DNA of 64,000 bases, from the NCBI GenBank assembly GCA_021613335.1, contig JAJTWR010000458.1, forward strand, positions 1,509,001-1,573,000, given 5' to 3'. Made by a program: the position numbers and the translations under genes. The notes under the pieces are model-generated. The model was not told the origin of the DNA, made no database searches, and saw nothing but the letters and a program-made list of their open reading frames with translations. The stretch comes from Whitmania pigra. Lineage: Eukaryota > Annelida > Clitellata > Hirudinida > Haemopidae. Below, one piece after another: positions 1 through 12,435 of the stretch; within the stretch, counting starts at the first letter, position 1; each line of letters starts with the position of its first letter.

Positions 1-2206
1 CCCTGTCAGGTGGATCTGGGAGTGGCAAATAGGTGGCCTTTGCCTCTTTACCAATTTTGATGTTCACTTCACCACTGTTTCTTTTGCTGCTCTTCTCACT
101 CTCTGTCTCGCTATGGTTTGATCCTTTCATGGCTTTTCTCAGTTTGTCGGCCCTTAACATTCAATAATTTATTAATTAAATTCATATTTAAACAAATTGA
201 ATAGCAATTTAATATTAAGCAAGTCGGATACAATAGTGCCTGTTTCACACAAGCAGTTGGTCAGCAACAATCAAACAGCAAATCGCGTCTCGTTACGGAT
301 TTCTTACCTGTAGGATGGCAAACTCCCGAACGAAATGATTCTGTTGACCCTTGAACTCGTCTCGCAAACTGATTTGCACATCAGAGATTGGTTCCTTAGT
401 TGGCATATTTGCTGTTTCTTAGTCAACTTTGGAGTTTTCCTCCTAAATAAGCAGTGATATAAACATGATTCATACAGGAACTTGAAAACCAAAATTTAGG
501 ACTTTTTTAGGACTTTTTAGGACCTTTTACTCCATTTTTTAGGACCAGCAATAATAACAAAAATAACGATATTTAGATTTTAATTATTCATTTTTGTATA
601 ATTTAGACATAAAACACAAGAATTAACTATTATTATTTAAATAAAAATCAAATTTCCAAGTCTTTCTCTAAAGTTGCAATTTCTGTCGCTTTTGCCTTGC
701 TATCTATCCTCAGGCTGTTTGTCTGGACCAAAAGATCCATGGTTCTTACACTTTCATCCATTAATATTCGAAATTCTGTCCAACATATCCCTGTCATGTT
801 TTAGAGTCTTCTTCCTCAGCATGATCATGCCCTCTTCATCTGCTTTACGTTTTGAGATTACAGCTGCCTGTTGCTCTTCCTCATGCAAGGTATTCAAATA
901 AAATTTATATCTTTGTCTTGATGCTTTAAAATGGCTCAGGACAGATTTATCTATCCTAAAATTGCTTATACCTCCAACACTGTTAATATGGTCTCTAATT
1001 ATCCTCCTTGCATTCAAGTTCTTTACTTTTTGATTCTCACAAATCATACTTTTATTTATGGAGAAACCTCTTTCAACAGATGCCTGACCATGACTATCTC
1101 CCTTCATATCCATCATTATTTTTTGAACCTTTATCATTTTTTAGGACTTTTTAGGACCTGTACGAACCATGTATAAAAGAAGCATAATCAAAACTGAGGA
1201 GATCATATAAGTAATTTTTTTTTATAAGTAATTTGCATTTGATTGCGAAACGTTGTTTTGTTTTACTAATTGTATAAATATACAATTGATAAAAATGACT
1301 CTCACCTGTAACAAATAAGGCAAAGAATGAGAATGGCAGATGCACCAACGATGACGCAACTCATGGCTCCAAGGAGCCATAGAGCATTGGCTGTATTTCT
1401 GATGCTGTCCATGATAACTTTATCGGCTAAAATAAAACCAACAAAGTTTAACAAGTAAGAAACAATTAAATTTGATAATTTATTAAAAACTAATAAAAAC
1501 CAAGAAAGTAAAGTCACGGGCATTGCTTGAGTAAGTTAGTTTGCTAGAATAAGTTGAAAAGAAACAGCTGGTGGTTACAATCCATCAGTAGCTTCAAACC
1601 TGCATAAGTCTTGTTGAACATACTGCTGTTGTTGTTGTTGTAATACTGGAAATCCTCCCCAGCATTGAGAGTTTTAGAAAACTCATCAGCCGGTGTCAAA
1701 GGCACTTTGGTTTTGTTGGCAGGTGAGCTGCAATCGTTGCCAGAATATTGCAGGTCGCAAAAACATTCCAGCTTGTCCGTACAAACCTGCGATACACAAG
1801 TACAACTTGTGATAAGTATTGCAGTGCATATCATTTGCATCAAAGAAGTTTTAAAAAAGTACACGTTACAAACAATTAATATCCATTAAAATCATGGATA
1901 TCAATAAAATAAATTGTCGTGATATTTTACATGTCGACATTGCAACAAAATTATACAAATGACCGTCATTATTCTTAACTCACTCCATTTCCCGAGCACG
2001 TGAGGTTGTTTTCCCCACGAGGACAACGATCGCTGCCATTCACCACCTCTGCTATCGGAGTGCATTTGTTTGAGATGCACATGGAATCCTTGGAACAGGG
2101 ACTCCCATCTTCAACAAGATGGTGCTGAGGGTTGTTGGGGTCGCTGAGTACTCTGGAAATAAATTCATGTTGTTTGATGCATTGTCACATTATAATTAAT
2201 AGCCTA

Positions 2207-2288
<82 letters not shown>

Positions 2289-5200
2289 GTTGGAGCTTTG
2301 CAGGTATAAAGATTACTGAACAACTGCAACAAAAGCATTGTTTTGGCTTGTTAATATAAACAGAATCAGAGTTTTAGGTAGCTTAATGTTAACCAATCTT
2401 GTATTCTGAGAGTTCCAGAGTTTTTAACAGCAAGACATTTAGTACTGATTTAAATTAAATTAAATTACTGATTTATCCTCTCTCCACTTCCCGGTCATGA
2501 ATACAATCAAGCGACTAACTTGCATTGGTAGGACCTGCCAGAAGAAGTTATCATGGTTTCAAAGAGAACGCTGACTGCATCTCCACTGAGCGGCTTCTGG
2601 GGACCACCCTTGCAATGGAGAAGCCCACACTTGACATCCCTTTGTTGTTACAGAGAAGAAAATTGCATTACATTACTTTAACTACATTACCTTACATTAC
2701 TTTAACCACATTACATTACACTAACTACATTATATTAATTACATTACTTTTTTGCTATTTTATTTTTGAACAGTACAAAATAATTAAATTTGTATAATTT
2801 CACTCCTAATAGAAACCTTTGAGAACATTTGATGAATTCTGTTGAAGTGGATACATGTGGTGAAGAAGGTGATGGTGATGATAGCATTAGTCCTGATGAC
2901 ATTTCCTCTGCTTCTAGTGAAGTCGGTGGCAGTGAAGATGACAAAGTTGATGGTGATGATGATAATGATATTGGCGATGATCCGCAATGGCCGCTTATTG
3001 CCCCTATCTGGTTGAATGTGGAGAAGCATCCATCCGAGGCCTTTGATGAATCTAAAGTAATCACAATCATCACCACCATATGGAATGATATCATCATCAT
3101 CATCATCAAAACCAGCGCAGTCTACTAACTGCTTCCCCATACGGCTGCACACTGTTGATCATAAGATCGACATCTTCCTTTGTAACAAAGACCACTCTCC
3201 GTTGCATTGTCGGTTTCGTTGGCAATTTCATAACCCCCACCGTCCAATCGCATGCAGGGCTGTCCATCCAGAACTAACGAATCCTCAGGACACTGTAGAA
3301 TGGAAATTGAAAAACTTTTCAATTGTAGAAATATGTCCAAGACTGATGAATAATATTTTTAAAATTATTCTAAACATGGAGATGAAGCATTTCAAAAACT
3401 CATTTATTGCCAGTAACCATAACAAGTTCTGCACAAAATTCATATTATTACATTAAGGTTACTTTTAGTTTATTTTTTTCAACATTAAAAAATATCAAAA
3501 ATATTAAAAATATTGACAATCTGCAAAAACCTCTTCCGAGTTTCCAGTGCAAAATTCCGGAACATCGCACAAACTCTTCATCTCTCTGCATACGTGATTG
3601 CTTGCTGATAGCTAGAAAAAACGAGAAATGAAAATTCACGGAAGGTTTTTGAGCTCGGATAAAACAAAGCAACATTTCCCAGCTGGTACTGTTGAGCAGG
3701 ATTAACAATTAATCCATTATTTATTACCATCAACCTTCTTGGGACAGAATTAATAATTAGCCATTACATATTACCATCAACTTTGTAAAATAATTAACAA
3801 GATAGAAAGGCCTACAGTGCAATTGGTGCAGCAGGCACCCTTTCTACAGGTTGCCGAGGGTTTCAAGAGGCATGTCCGATGGTCGCAGCACGGATCAGAT
3901 GCCCGACAGTCCTTCAAATCCAAGAAAAAAATTCTAAGTCAATCCACAAACTAAACGAGGTCGTGTTGGTTGTTTATGAGCATAACAATACATATTATTA
4001 TTATTATTATTATAATCATCATCATTATTATTATTATTATCACACATAATCACATAAACAAGATAATGCCTGTACATACCAAAATCAAATAGAAAAATAA
4101 ATTCACACTTGACAATGCTAACAGAATGCAGCAAAAATAGTTAGTTTGCTATCAAAAATTGCAACCCTAAAAGTTGATGGTTACACACAGAGTGGATGTA
4201 ATATAACTCAGACATAAACAACACAGAAGTACTTTAAAAGTAACATAAAAACTGAAACAAATAGAAACAAAACTAACTGAAGATTCAAATGCCAACGAGA
4301 GATGAGAGTAAAGAGATATAAAATAATCAAATTGACAAGCTAAACAGCTTCTATAAAAGCTTCTATTGCAAAAAAAGAGAGGAAGAAAAGATGAAAGAAA
4401 CCAGTTGACTAAAAACAAGAAGTAAACAACTTAGGAAGCAAAGCTTGAGGCACAAGAATGCCAAAACATTTACCTCCGTGTGGTAGATAGATGTAGAGAG
4501 CTTAATCAAGAAATACCAAACCATTAACAATTATTAACTAGAAATTATTATTCTGACTTTTAGAATCTTATTCCTGCTATTTAATTAAATATTTAGTTTC
4601 TGAATTGTTCTTATTATTATTTAAATTTAAACTTTAAATAGATGGCCCACTTGGCAGGATGTTGATCAACCTTGAGGGCCTCATTTAATTTACATTCTGA
4701 TTATCCTTTATTATCCTTGTACATGTTACTTATTGTTTCTTTATGTGTATGATTGATTGAATGATTGATAGAATTTGTGAATTTCTGAATTTCCAGTTAA
4801 TTTAGGTCCACAGAACTGTGTCAAGAAGGGACATTATTGAAAAGTTCCTATTATCAGACCACAATGAGTCTTTATTAAAAGTTGATCTCAGCACCTTTGA
4901 TGCTGAGCATAAACTCGTCTGCTCACCTCAAAACTGCCACAGTCACATTCTTCCCCTCTTTCAAGTATCCCATTTCCACATTTGGCAAAGAAGTTCTGAA
5001 AAGTAATTTTTTTTAATGCAATTGACCTACAAATCAAGAAATGGTGAACATCCATAAAAGCGATTAATTTATAAACAAAATCAAGAAAAAATCTGAAAAC
5101 AAAAATTCCTTTTACAGTGATTAATTGATTTAACTGAGTTACATGTTATAAAACAAAGACATGTTCAAAAGCACAACTCAATGATGGCAATTTGCTTCTA

Positions 5201-8169
5201 TTTTTAGCCTAACTAATCCAAGCACTGGAATGCATTTCAAATTAACAACCTTTTTAAATCCATTTCCTCCTCCAGGTAGAGAGGTATCATCATCATCATC
5301 ATCATTATCATCATCATCACTGCCATTGTCCTCGTCTTCAGCAGCAGTGGCAACAAATCCATCATTTCTGTTGTTGAACCTGCTGTTTCCTTTTGAAGGA
5401 GCATCATCGGATTGTTCTTGATTATGATGATGATGATGATGATGCACGCCCTGACCCCTCAAACAACCCAGAAATCTTGATTTGAGGTTAAGTCCGAATT
5501 CATGCTGACTACAACTTGACCATCCCAAGTGGAAGTGATGATGACGATGACGATGGTGATGGTTATCGTGCGAATGGCTGGTATTGTTGTTTCTTTTATT
5601 CTTGTTTATTCTGTTACCACTTCTGTTCGGCGATGACAATGACAACGGCGAAGATGAAGACGAAGATGTTTGCAAGTTCGGAAAGTAATGCAATCTCTTC
5701 GGACTCCTGGAAAGCAAACATATTAAATCGAAATTATGAATGCAGAGTCATGAATGAAATGTTGGTTTTGATAACAGGGTGCAGTTAAAATCAATTATCA
5801 TAAAATTATTTTAAGTTTTTCTCCAACTTTGGAAAGATGTGAGACTTACATTGCAAATCCCCTGTGATCTGGACACTTCTTACCTGATAAAATAGAAAAT
5901 TAATTCATTAATTAATATGCTAATTTGATATTAATATTGATTATAATAAATAATAAGAGCTTCTATAAACATCAACCCTATTAGAATTAGCATATAAGGC
6001 TTAAAACAATTTGATAGCCATTCACTTATAAATTCAACCTAAAACATAAATAATTAAGCAGATATTCCACTCCATCCTACTTTTTGAGTTTCCACCCTCA
6101 GAACCATCATGCTCCAGTCCAATCACATGGCCGAGCATGTGCATAATTCCAGTTGCCATAGAAACAATATCATCAGAATTTTCTACCTGGAAGTTATTTA
6201 CATGAAAATAAATTAACATGATATAAACGTTATCAGCATCATCTCCATTGTCTCTGAAGTAATAATTGGATAGAAAAACAGAGTGCTAGGCAAATGGCTG
6301 ATTGCATTGGAGTAGATCCAACCAATCAATGATAAGCTTCATAATGTGTGCCAAATAAGAACCATAGCAGATAATGAAAGTGAAAGCATGTTACAGGAAA
6401 ACACAAGACGCATACATAGGAGAACCCAACTGCTCTGTCGGTGCAGATGGAATCGGGTATCGAGGCTCCGTAGTGGGGACCGTCCATGGACTGACCACTG
6501 CAATTAACTAAAGTTGATTAATTAAATATTTTATTACATTGCTTAGAAGCTGATTATTAATTAAACCCAACTTGTTGTTTAGAAGATGATTAACGATTAA
6601 ATACAACTTAACTTAATTAGTTTCCACAAAAATAATGATGATGATGATTACCTAAGGAGATGGAGATAGTGGAAGGTGAGTCCATCAGCATCTGCAAACA
6701 GCCTGGCATTCTCGACAAGAGATGACAGCATCCAGCGAGCACCCAAAGAAGTGGGGAAAAGGTCAACATCTTTCCAAAGGTCAAGGTGAACCAACTCAAT
6801 CTGAATGTTCTTGTGAAGTTCCTTCAAAAGCTAATACAAACCACTATGATTTTAATAATCAAGTATAAGTTTTGTTAATTTACTTATGAATAATTATCTA
6901 TGTCAATTAAAAGTAATTAGTTATGTAATGAGGTCAGAAAAAAACCTTAAACTGCTCAAAGTACCTGATTGAGAATATTGGAGAGAAGTAACATCTGTTG
7001 CTTCACATCTTCAACAGAAGCATTTAATTTGCTGATCTGGAATAATCAGACAATTCATCAGAGAAATAATTCCATTCATTAACTGGAATACTATTACTTA
7101 TTATATTATTTATTATATGATTAATTATAATTATAATGTAATTAACGTTAAGAGCCTTAACAAGACCAAAGGGCTTATTAAAATAAGGTAAACCAACCAA
7201 ACTGTGATCCAACACTAATCCCAACTTGATCATCAAACAGTGAGAAGATTTGTTATTCTGCTGAGAAAATAAATAACTCAACATAGGTGCTAAAAAAATA
7301 TTACAAAACTAAAGCACTCTTAACCAATTGAAAAAGCCTCGTTAGTGAACGTTCGATTACTCAACTCTTTATAACCAAGCAACAGTCAAAGACCAACTTT
7401 TTCTTATTGTTTTCCTTACTCAACAAAATGCTTCCAAGAAAAATTACAAGAAATATCACCTCATTCTAAAGATGTAAACAATCCACTCCACAAGAGTTCT
7501 ATTTCTAATATTATTTCCTTACATATCTACAAGCAATCCTCAAAACTACAAAACAGTTACGATTTTCCTATGTCATGTCATAAATCCAGATTAGCAGAGA
7601 CAAAATTAGAAATATATTTTTTAGTAAATATGATGCAAATGTAGGAAGCAATTTATAAACAGATAAGGTTTGAATATATGATATTATTTGCAAAATAAGA
7701 GGGATTAAATAAACTAATGAATGCACAATTTGAACGAACGTTTTTTGACTTTCCAATCTTCAAGTTCCTCAGAAACTCCGCCCTGTGTGCATCGGAACCC
7801 TGGAATCTTTTCCAGGTCCATAGCTCATTTCCTGAAGAGGTCAATGAGTTCAATGAACCAATGTGATCGTGCTCAAAACAATCTTAGCCTCACGTGTTTA
7901 AATATTATTACATAACCAGCGATTATTTAACAACTTTTATTGATGACATTATTGTTTTTAAATCTTAGCTGTTTATGTTTTAATGTTATTACATAACCAG
8001 AAACGACTTGACAACTTTTACTGATAACAATATTAATTTTTCAAACAATTTTAATAACACCAATTTTTTAATAACATTCTCATAATTGCAGTATATATTA
8101 ATAGCAATCATCCAGCAAAATTGGCTGAATAATTCAAGTGAACCTGTTGCATTTTAAGTGCAATGAGGA

Positions 8170-8201
<32 letters not shown>

Positions 8202-11200
8202 AATGCTTGTCAGAGATAACTCAGCCTCTGAGAATTTTTCAAGCAGAAAAAAAAATAAATCCACTGATATGAATCTCCTTCATACTGATTCAACTTAAAG
8301 CTTGCATTTGCATTGAAAGCAACTGACATTGATATTAACAACAAATAACTGAATAGAATCAAATTTAGCAACAAGGATAACAAAACAATAACAAATAAAA
8401 CATTAACAAGAAGTGGATAAATGAGGTATCAGATGTAAATTGAATCTTAAGTGCTTAGCGGTGAGTACCTCAATGATTATAGACCAAAGAGATAAAAAAA
8501 GCATCAACACAAACATACAAACAAGCATCAACACAAACTTACAAACAAGCATCAACACAAACATACAAACAAGCATCAACACAAACATACAAACAAGCAT
8601 CAACACAAACATACAAACAAGCATCAACACAAACATACAAACAAGCATCAACACAAACATACAAACAAGCATCAACACAAACATACAAACAAGCATCAAC
8701 ACAAACATACAAACAAGCATCAACACAAACATACAAACAAGCATCAACACAAACATACATACCACAAACAGAGTCAAGGTTGGTGGGTTTCTCATCAGTT
8801 GCTGTCGGGATTTTGAAGGCGATGTGCGACCGAGATGACTGCACGTCAGGTGTGTTCAAATAAAAATATAAAAAAATATTCAAACATTTAGAGGCACAAA
8901 AAATTATTTTCAATTCAACAATAGCATTAAAATTATTCATATCATTATCCTTTCAACTGATTTCCATAAGTTTATGAAATATACTTAATATAACCTTAAT
9001 TTTATTCAATTCATAAACTGAAGCAAATACATAAATCAAAGTTACCAAACAAAAAAATATGAAATCTTGAAAGTGTGACATTTTGACTATTGTGAACAAA
9101 GAATGCCTGTCTTTGATCTTTGTCATTATCATATTAACGAAAACTTTGAAAATAAAATAGATGTTGCAGCCTTAACTGGGAAATAATAAAAATTGGCAAA
9201 AAATACAATTGAAATGTTTTAATACAAATGAAATGTTTAAATGCAAATGAAATGTTTAAATACAATTGAAATGTTTCAATACAAATGAAATGTTTCAATA
9301 CAAATGAAATGTTTCAATACAAATGAAATGTTTCAATACAATTGAAATGTTTATGTATTAAGAAAGCCAACCTCATTCTGTTGTTCACAGATTTCAAACT
9401 CAAGTGACTTAATGACGAACATCTCCCCACCAAGCAAAATTAGGCCGCTAAATGAAAAGAGTAGCGGTTGATGTTTTGGTTACTTGTCCAAGTAAATAAC
9501 AGGTATTAATAATAAATTAATATAATTATTTATCGAATTCAATTACTTAGTCCTAGCATCAATAAGCCCTATCTACCAGGAAAAGGAATCTATCATTAAA
9601 AACCTAATCTTCTACAAAACAAAACTAATTCTGCAATTTACTTATCATACTACACCTTGCACCAACTTAACGAATCATTAACAGCACATCATCAGACATC
9701 ATCAAACATCCTGCTTGCCTTGTCTTGCTGCACAGATTGATGAATGCAGAAATAGGAAGGGTTCGTCTGCTTTTCCAAGTACTTCCAAAATAGTGGCAGT
9801 TTTTTGGGACTGACTGAAGAGGTTAATCATGGCACCAATATTAGATAAATATTAGATAAATACTTACATATATTTAAGTTAATTCAAAAAGTATTTCTTT
9901 ATCATCTGTTTATCACAAAGCATTGTGAAGAGACATAATAAATTAACAGCATAATCGATGATAACTTCGATGTTTCGAGAAATTTAAAATTTGTGGTATA
10001 AGGTTCAAGATCATATTCATTTGGGTCTAAGCTTATTTGAATTTGCTGAGAAATAATTAGTTACGCTAATAATTACACAAAGTTATTTGTAAATCCTTAA
10101 CTTAATCACTAAAACAATAGACTCAAAGAATTACAAACTCTTGAAAAAGTCTCATTGGCATGTAAAGTGATTTTCAATTCTTCTCTATAAGATTCCCTGG
10201 AAAACAGACTTTTATCAATTGTCATCTACTTACTGTCTACTGCCCCTTCAATCAATTGTGTATTTCATGATAATCAATTTTAAAAAACAACAAAAGCTAA
10301 CACTAATAGCAAACATTTCTATTGGCATGTTAAATATATATATATATATATTATTATAACTAATTATATAACTAATTAGTTATTGAGAAATAAAAAAATA
10401 AACAACAACATCTGATCAAAAAAGCTCTCAAGTTGCATCATAACACAAAATCAATTAACAGCTGGTGCCCGAATGAATCATTTACCTGTACGAATGAATC
10501 ATTTACCTGTACAAACGTAGTGGCAGGTCGTAGGTTGTTTTGTTCACAGTGAACGTCAGCATCAATGGATTCTTATGCTCCTCATGATGGGGAATCTGAG
10601 TAGAAGTCAAATTTAAAACATGGAGTTTAGGTTTGATAATATTTAGTATTGATTAGGTTATAATTTAGGTTTGAATTGGGTAATCCGATACCAATTGAAT
10701 TATTTGAAACTTTTCAATGTCCCATTTGTTCACCTAACTTTCTTACTGTGAAATGTCACCAAATATTTTGATTAAATATTATAATTATAAGCACAAAAAT
10801 GGCTTATCAAGAAATTGTGAGCATTTCATTATGAAACTGCACTCAAATTCATACAAATGCATATTGGAAGGGTAGAAGACTTGAAATATAATCGAAAAAA
10901 AATGTAAAAGTTTCATACTCTCAAAAAATAATTTTTAGAAAGTTGCAATTGCTATTACCTCTGCATTAGTTGTAGATGTGCTTTGAAAAGCTGGTGGTAT
11001 TGAAGATGATGATGGTGATGACGATGATGAATGGGTGAATGAAACCAAAATGACTTCACTCCATTCTTGGAGCGTTAGTTTGACATCTTCTATCCTGTTG
11101 CACCTCTTATGAAATGTTAGCAGATCTAAATTAAAACACAAATTAAAAATTAAAATTTCAATAAATTAGGAATTAATTTATATGCCATCATCTATCAATA

Positions 11201-11867
11201 TACTAACTGACCTAATTATGAAAAAATATATTTTATTTATGCACTCTCTTTACTTTAATTGGAAATTATGGTTTTTGTAAATAGTAACAAATAAATTTCA
11301 ATTAAGAATAAAATCTTTATAAAATAATAAGAACTTTGTACAAAGAGTTTATTCTTTAGTTCTGCTAATTAGAAATACAGAAGTAAATTTGAAATTGAGT
11401 AAGAAATTGGAGCGAACACATGGACATGTGCTGAAACAAAGATGAACAAGATGAAATCCAACATTGATAGATATAAAGACAAATTTTAACAATCCTGTCA
11501 GCAAGTTACATCAAAGTAACTTTTTCATTGCACAAGCATGTTACTCCATCAACCACAACTAAGCACTCATAACAGCATGATAATAAAAGATGCAGCAGGT
11601 ACCAGTGCTCACATTATAAGCACTACCAAAAACAAATCAATTTTTACTAATTAGTCTCAGGTAATTAAAACATAGTTTGATGTAAAAAAATTAAGCAAAA
11701 ACGCACGTTACATGACGTTATGATGAAACAATATTCTTACATATCTTATATAATTCTTAACGTAGTTTATAAAAAAAATTCTAAAGAGACAAAATAAAAT
11801 AACTAAACACCTTTGTTCAAACTATCAGCGCTACTCCCAAAGCCAATGGGAACTTTACTGAAAGAGT
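1..11867 (-). CDS. ADAM family transmembrane protein, probable pseudoprotease (partial at both ends)
   Basis: Exons (5' to 3', minus): 11867-11811, 11125-10959, 10595-10507, 10196-10139, 9813-9719, 9447-9372, 8838-8763, 7831-7740, 7260-7147, 7036-6965, 6830-6652, 6497-6416, 6186-6081, 5883-5850, 5706-5250, 4995-4927, 3911-3816, 3611-3531, 3292-3130, 3051-2817, 2639-2520, 2152-1984, 1786-1600, 1426-1306, 442-308, 152-1; all phases agree (about 1090 residues). In order: prodomain (KNCHYFG, GLILLGGEM, a cysteine-switch-like SVCG), metalloprotease-like domain with HMLGHVIGLEHD, disintegrin (CGNGILERGEECDCG), cysteine-rich domain (RDVKCGLLHCKGG), EGF-like CSGNGVCTDKLECFCD, a TM segment in 1426-1306 and a basic/Ser-rich tail. 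The three zinc-binding His remain but the catalytic Glu of HExxH is Met, so adhesion or signalling rather than proteolysis is likely (inference). The disintegrin and cysteine-rich regions look nearest to ADAM12/19-type proteins. Donors at 7147 and 7740 (AAC/GTT) are weak; the 5' exon is missing. Confidence 0.88.
500..1160 (-). mobile_element. Transposon-derived remnant in an ADAM intron
   Basis: A 127-codon minus-strand ORF (1137-754) contains SHGQASVERGFSINKSM followed by a basic, helical, Lys/Glu-rich stretch ending at a stop. Protein segments of this kind (VERGFS-N-K) recur in invertebrate transposon ORFs, judged from memory of such families. It lies between the TM exon (1306) and the first cytoplasmic exon (442) of the ADAM gene, in the same orientation. 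The segment is bounded on both sides by near-identical same-strand runs of AGGACTTTTTAGGACC (about 508-530 and 1142-1157), which may be part of the element or flanking direct repeats. Class is not certain; hAT-like is possible. Confidence 0.45.
2206..2288. repeat. (TAA)n microsatellite
   Basis: About 27 uninterrupted TAA/AAT units in the intron between ADAM exons 2639-2520 and 2152-1984. The plus-strand poly-Asn ORF across it is an artefact of the repeat. Confidence 0.95.
8166..8203. repeat. (GAAA)n microsatellite
   Basis: About nine GAAA units in an ADAM intron. Confidence 0.95.
8500..8760. repeat. 24-bp minisatellite, about 11 copies
   Basis: The unit ACAAACATACAAACAAGC plus ATCAAC is repeated about 11 times with almost no divergence (one copy has AAACTTAC in place of AAACATAC). 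The array starts immediately after the donor of the ADAM exon 8838-8763. Because 24 is a multiple of three and the unit has no stop in several frames, it produces long spurious repeat ORFs on both strands. There are no spacers, so it is not a CRISPR-like array. Confidence 0.95.
9202..9352. repeat. 19-bp minisatellite, about 8 copies
   Basis: Units close to AATACAAATGAAATGTTTC, with AAT/ATT and TTTC/TTTA variants, in the intron just downstream (minus strand) of ADAM exon 9447-9372. Confidence 0.9.
10471..10512. repeat. Perfect 21-bp tandem duplication containing the ADAM splice donor
   Basis: GAATGAATCATTTACCTGTAC occurs at 10471-10491 and again at 10492-10512. On the minus strand each copy carries TACAG/GTAAAT, so the donor of prodomain exon 10595-10507 is present twice, 21 bp apart. 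Using the second donor (after 10486) would put an in-frame TAA into the message. Confidence 0.9.
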
Positions 11868-12435
11868 CTGGAATAAAAAGGTCACACCTTCAACTTAAAG
11901 TAGGCAAGATAGTATAGTACTCAAAACTTTAAAAATAAAACAAATTGACGCTAATAAACGAGTCTAACCTGAAAGACATTCTGAAGCTTTTACAAAAAGC
12001 AGTAGCACCTTTAAAAACGTTAGCGAATAAAAGTATATCCACATTTTGACAAAACATCAATCCATTTCTCAAAATGCTAACAAGTCCAGCAAGGAGTTTA
12101 ACAAGCTCCCAAAACGAGAACCCTTCAGACAAATCTCCTCTTTGCTTTCCAAGATATAAAAGTGGAAGGGGTTGGATTGATCCGGAGATATTAATTAAAT
12201 TAATATACAAAATTAATTTTCTAACTGGCATTAAAAGTTTCTAATTGAAAATAAACAAAATAAACCCGCGTGTTTATAATTTTATGATTGAATTTATGTC
12301 TGAATTGCTTAAGCGTATTTGAGCAGCGGACATTTACTTTCTTGTTAATTTAAGTATCTACATTACATAATAAAGCCTTAAATCTCGTGCATTTACAAAA
12401 ATGACATACATCCTTTTGAAGAAATACTTCTTTAA

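Noticed and set aside
5178..5717. Stand-alone 179-codon His/Asp-rich protein
   Set aside because: It is an internal ADAM exon: the ends fit splice sites in phase and it contains the family motif WSSCSQHEF.
8403..8940. Repeat-protein ORFs (SINTNIQT and CVDACLYV units) or a CRISPR-like array
   Set aside because: They are the 24-bp intronic minisatellite read in different frames; there are no spacers and the DNA is eukaryotic.
11929..12231. 100-codon minus ORF or upstream extension of the LINE
   Set aside because: No recognisable motif on either strand and no reverse-transcriptase signature upstream of about 12480.
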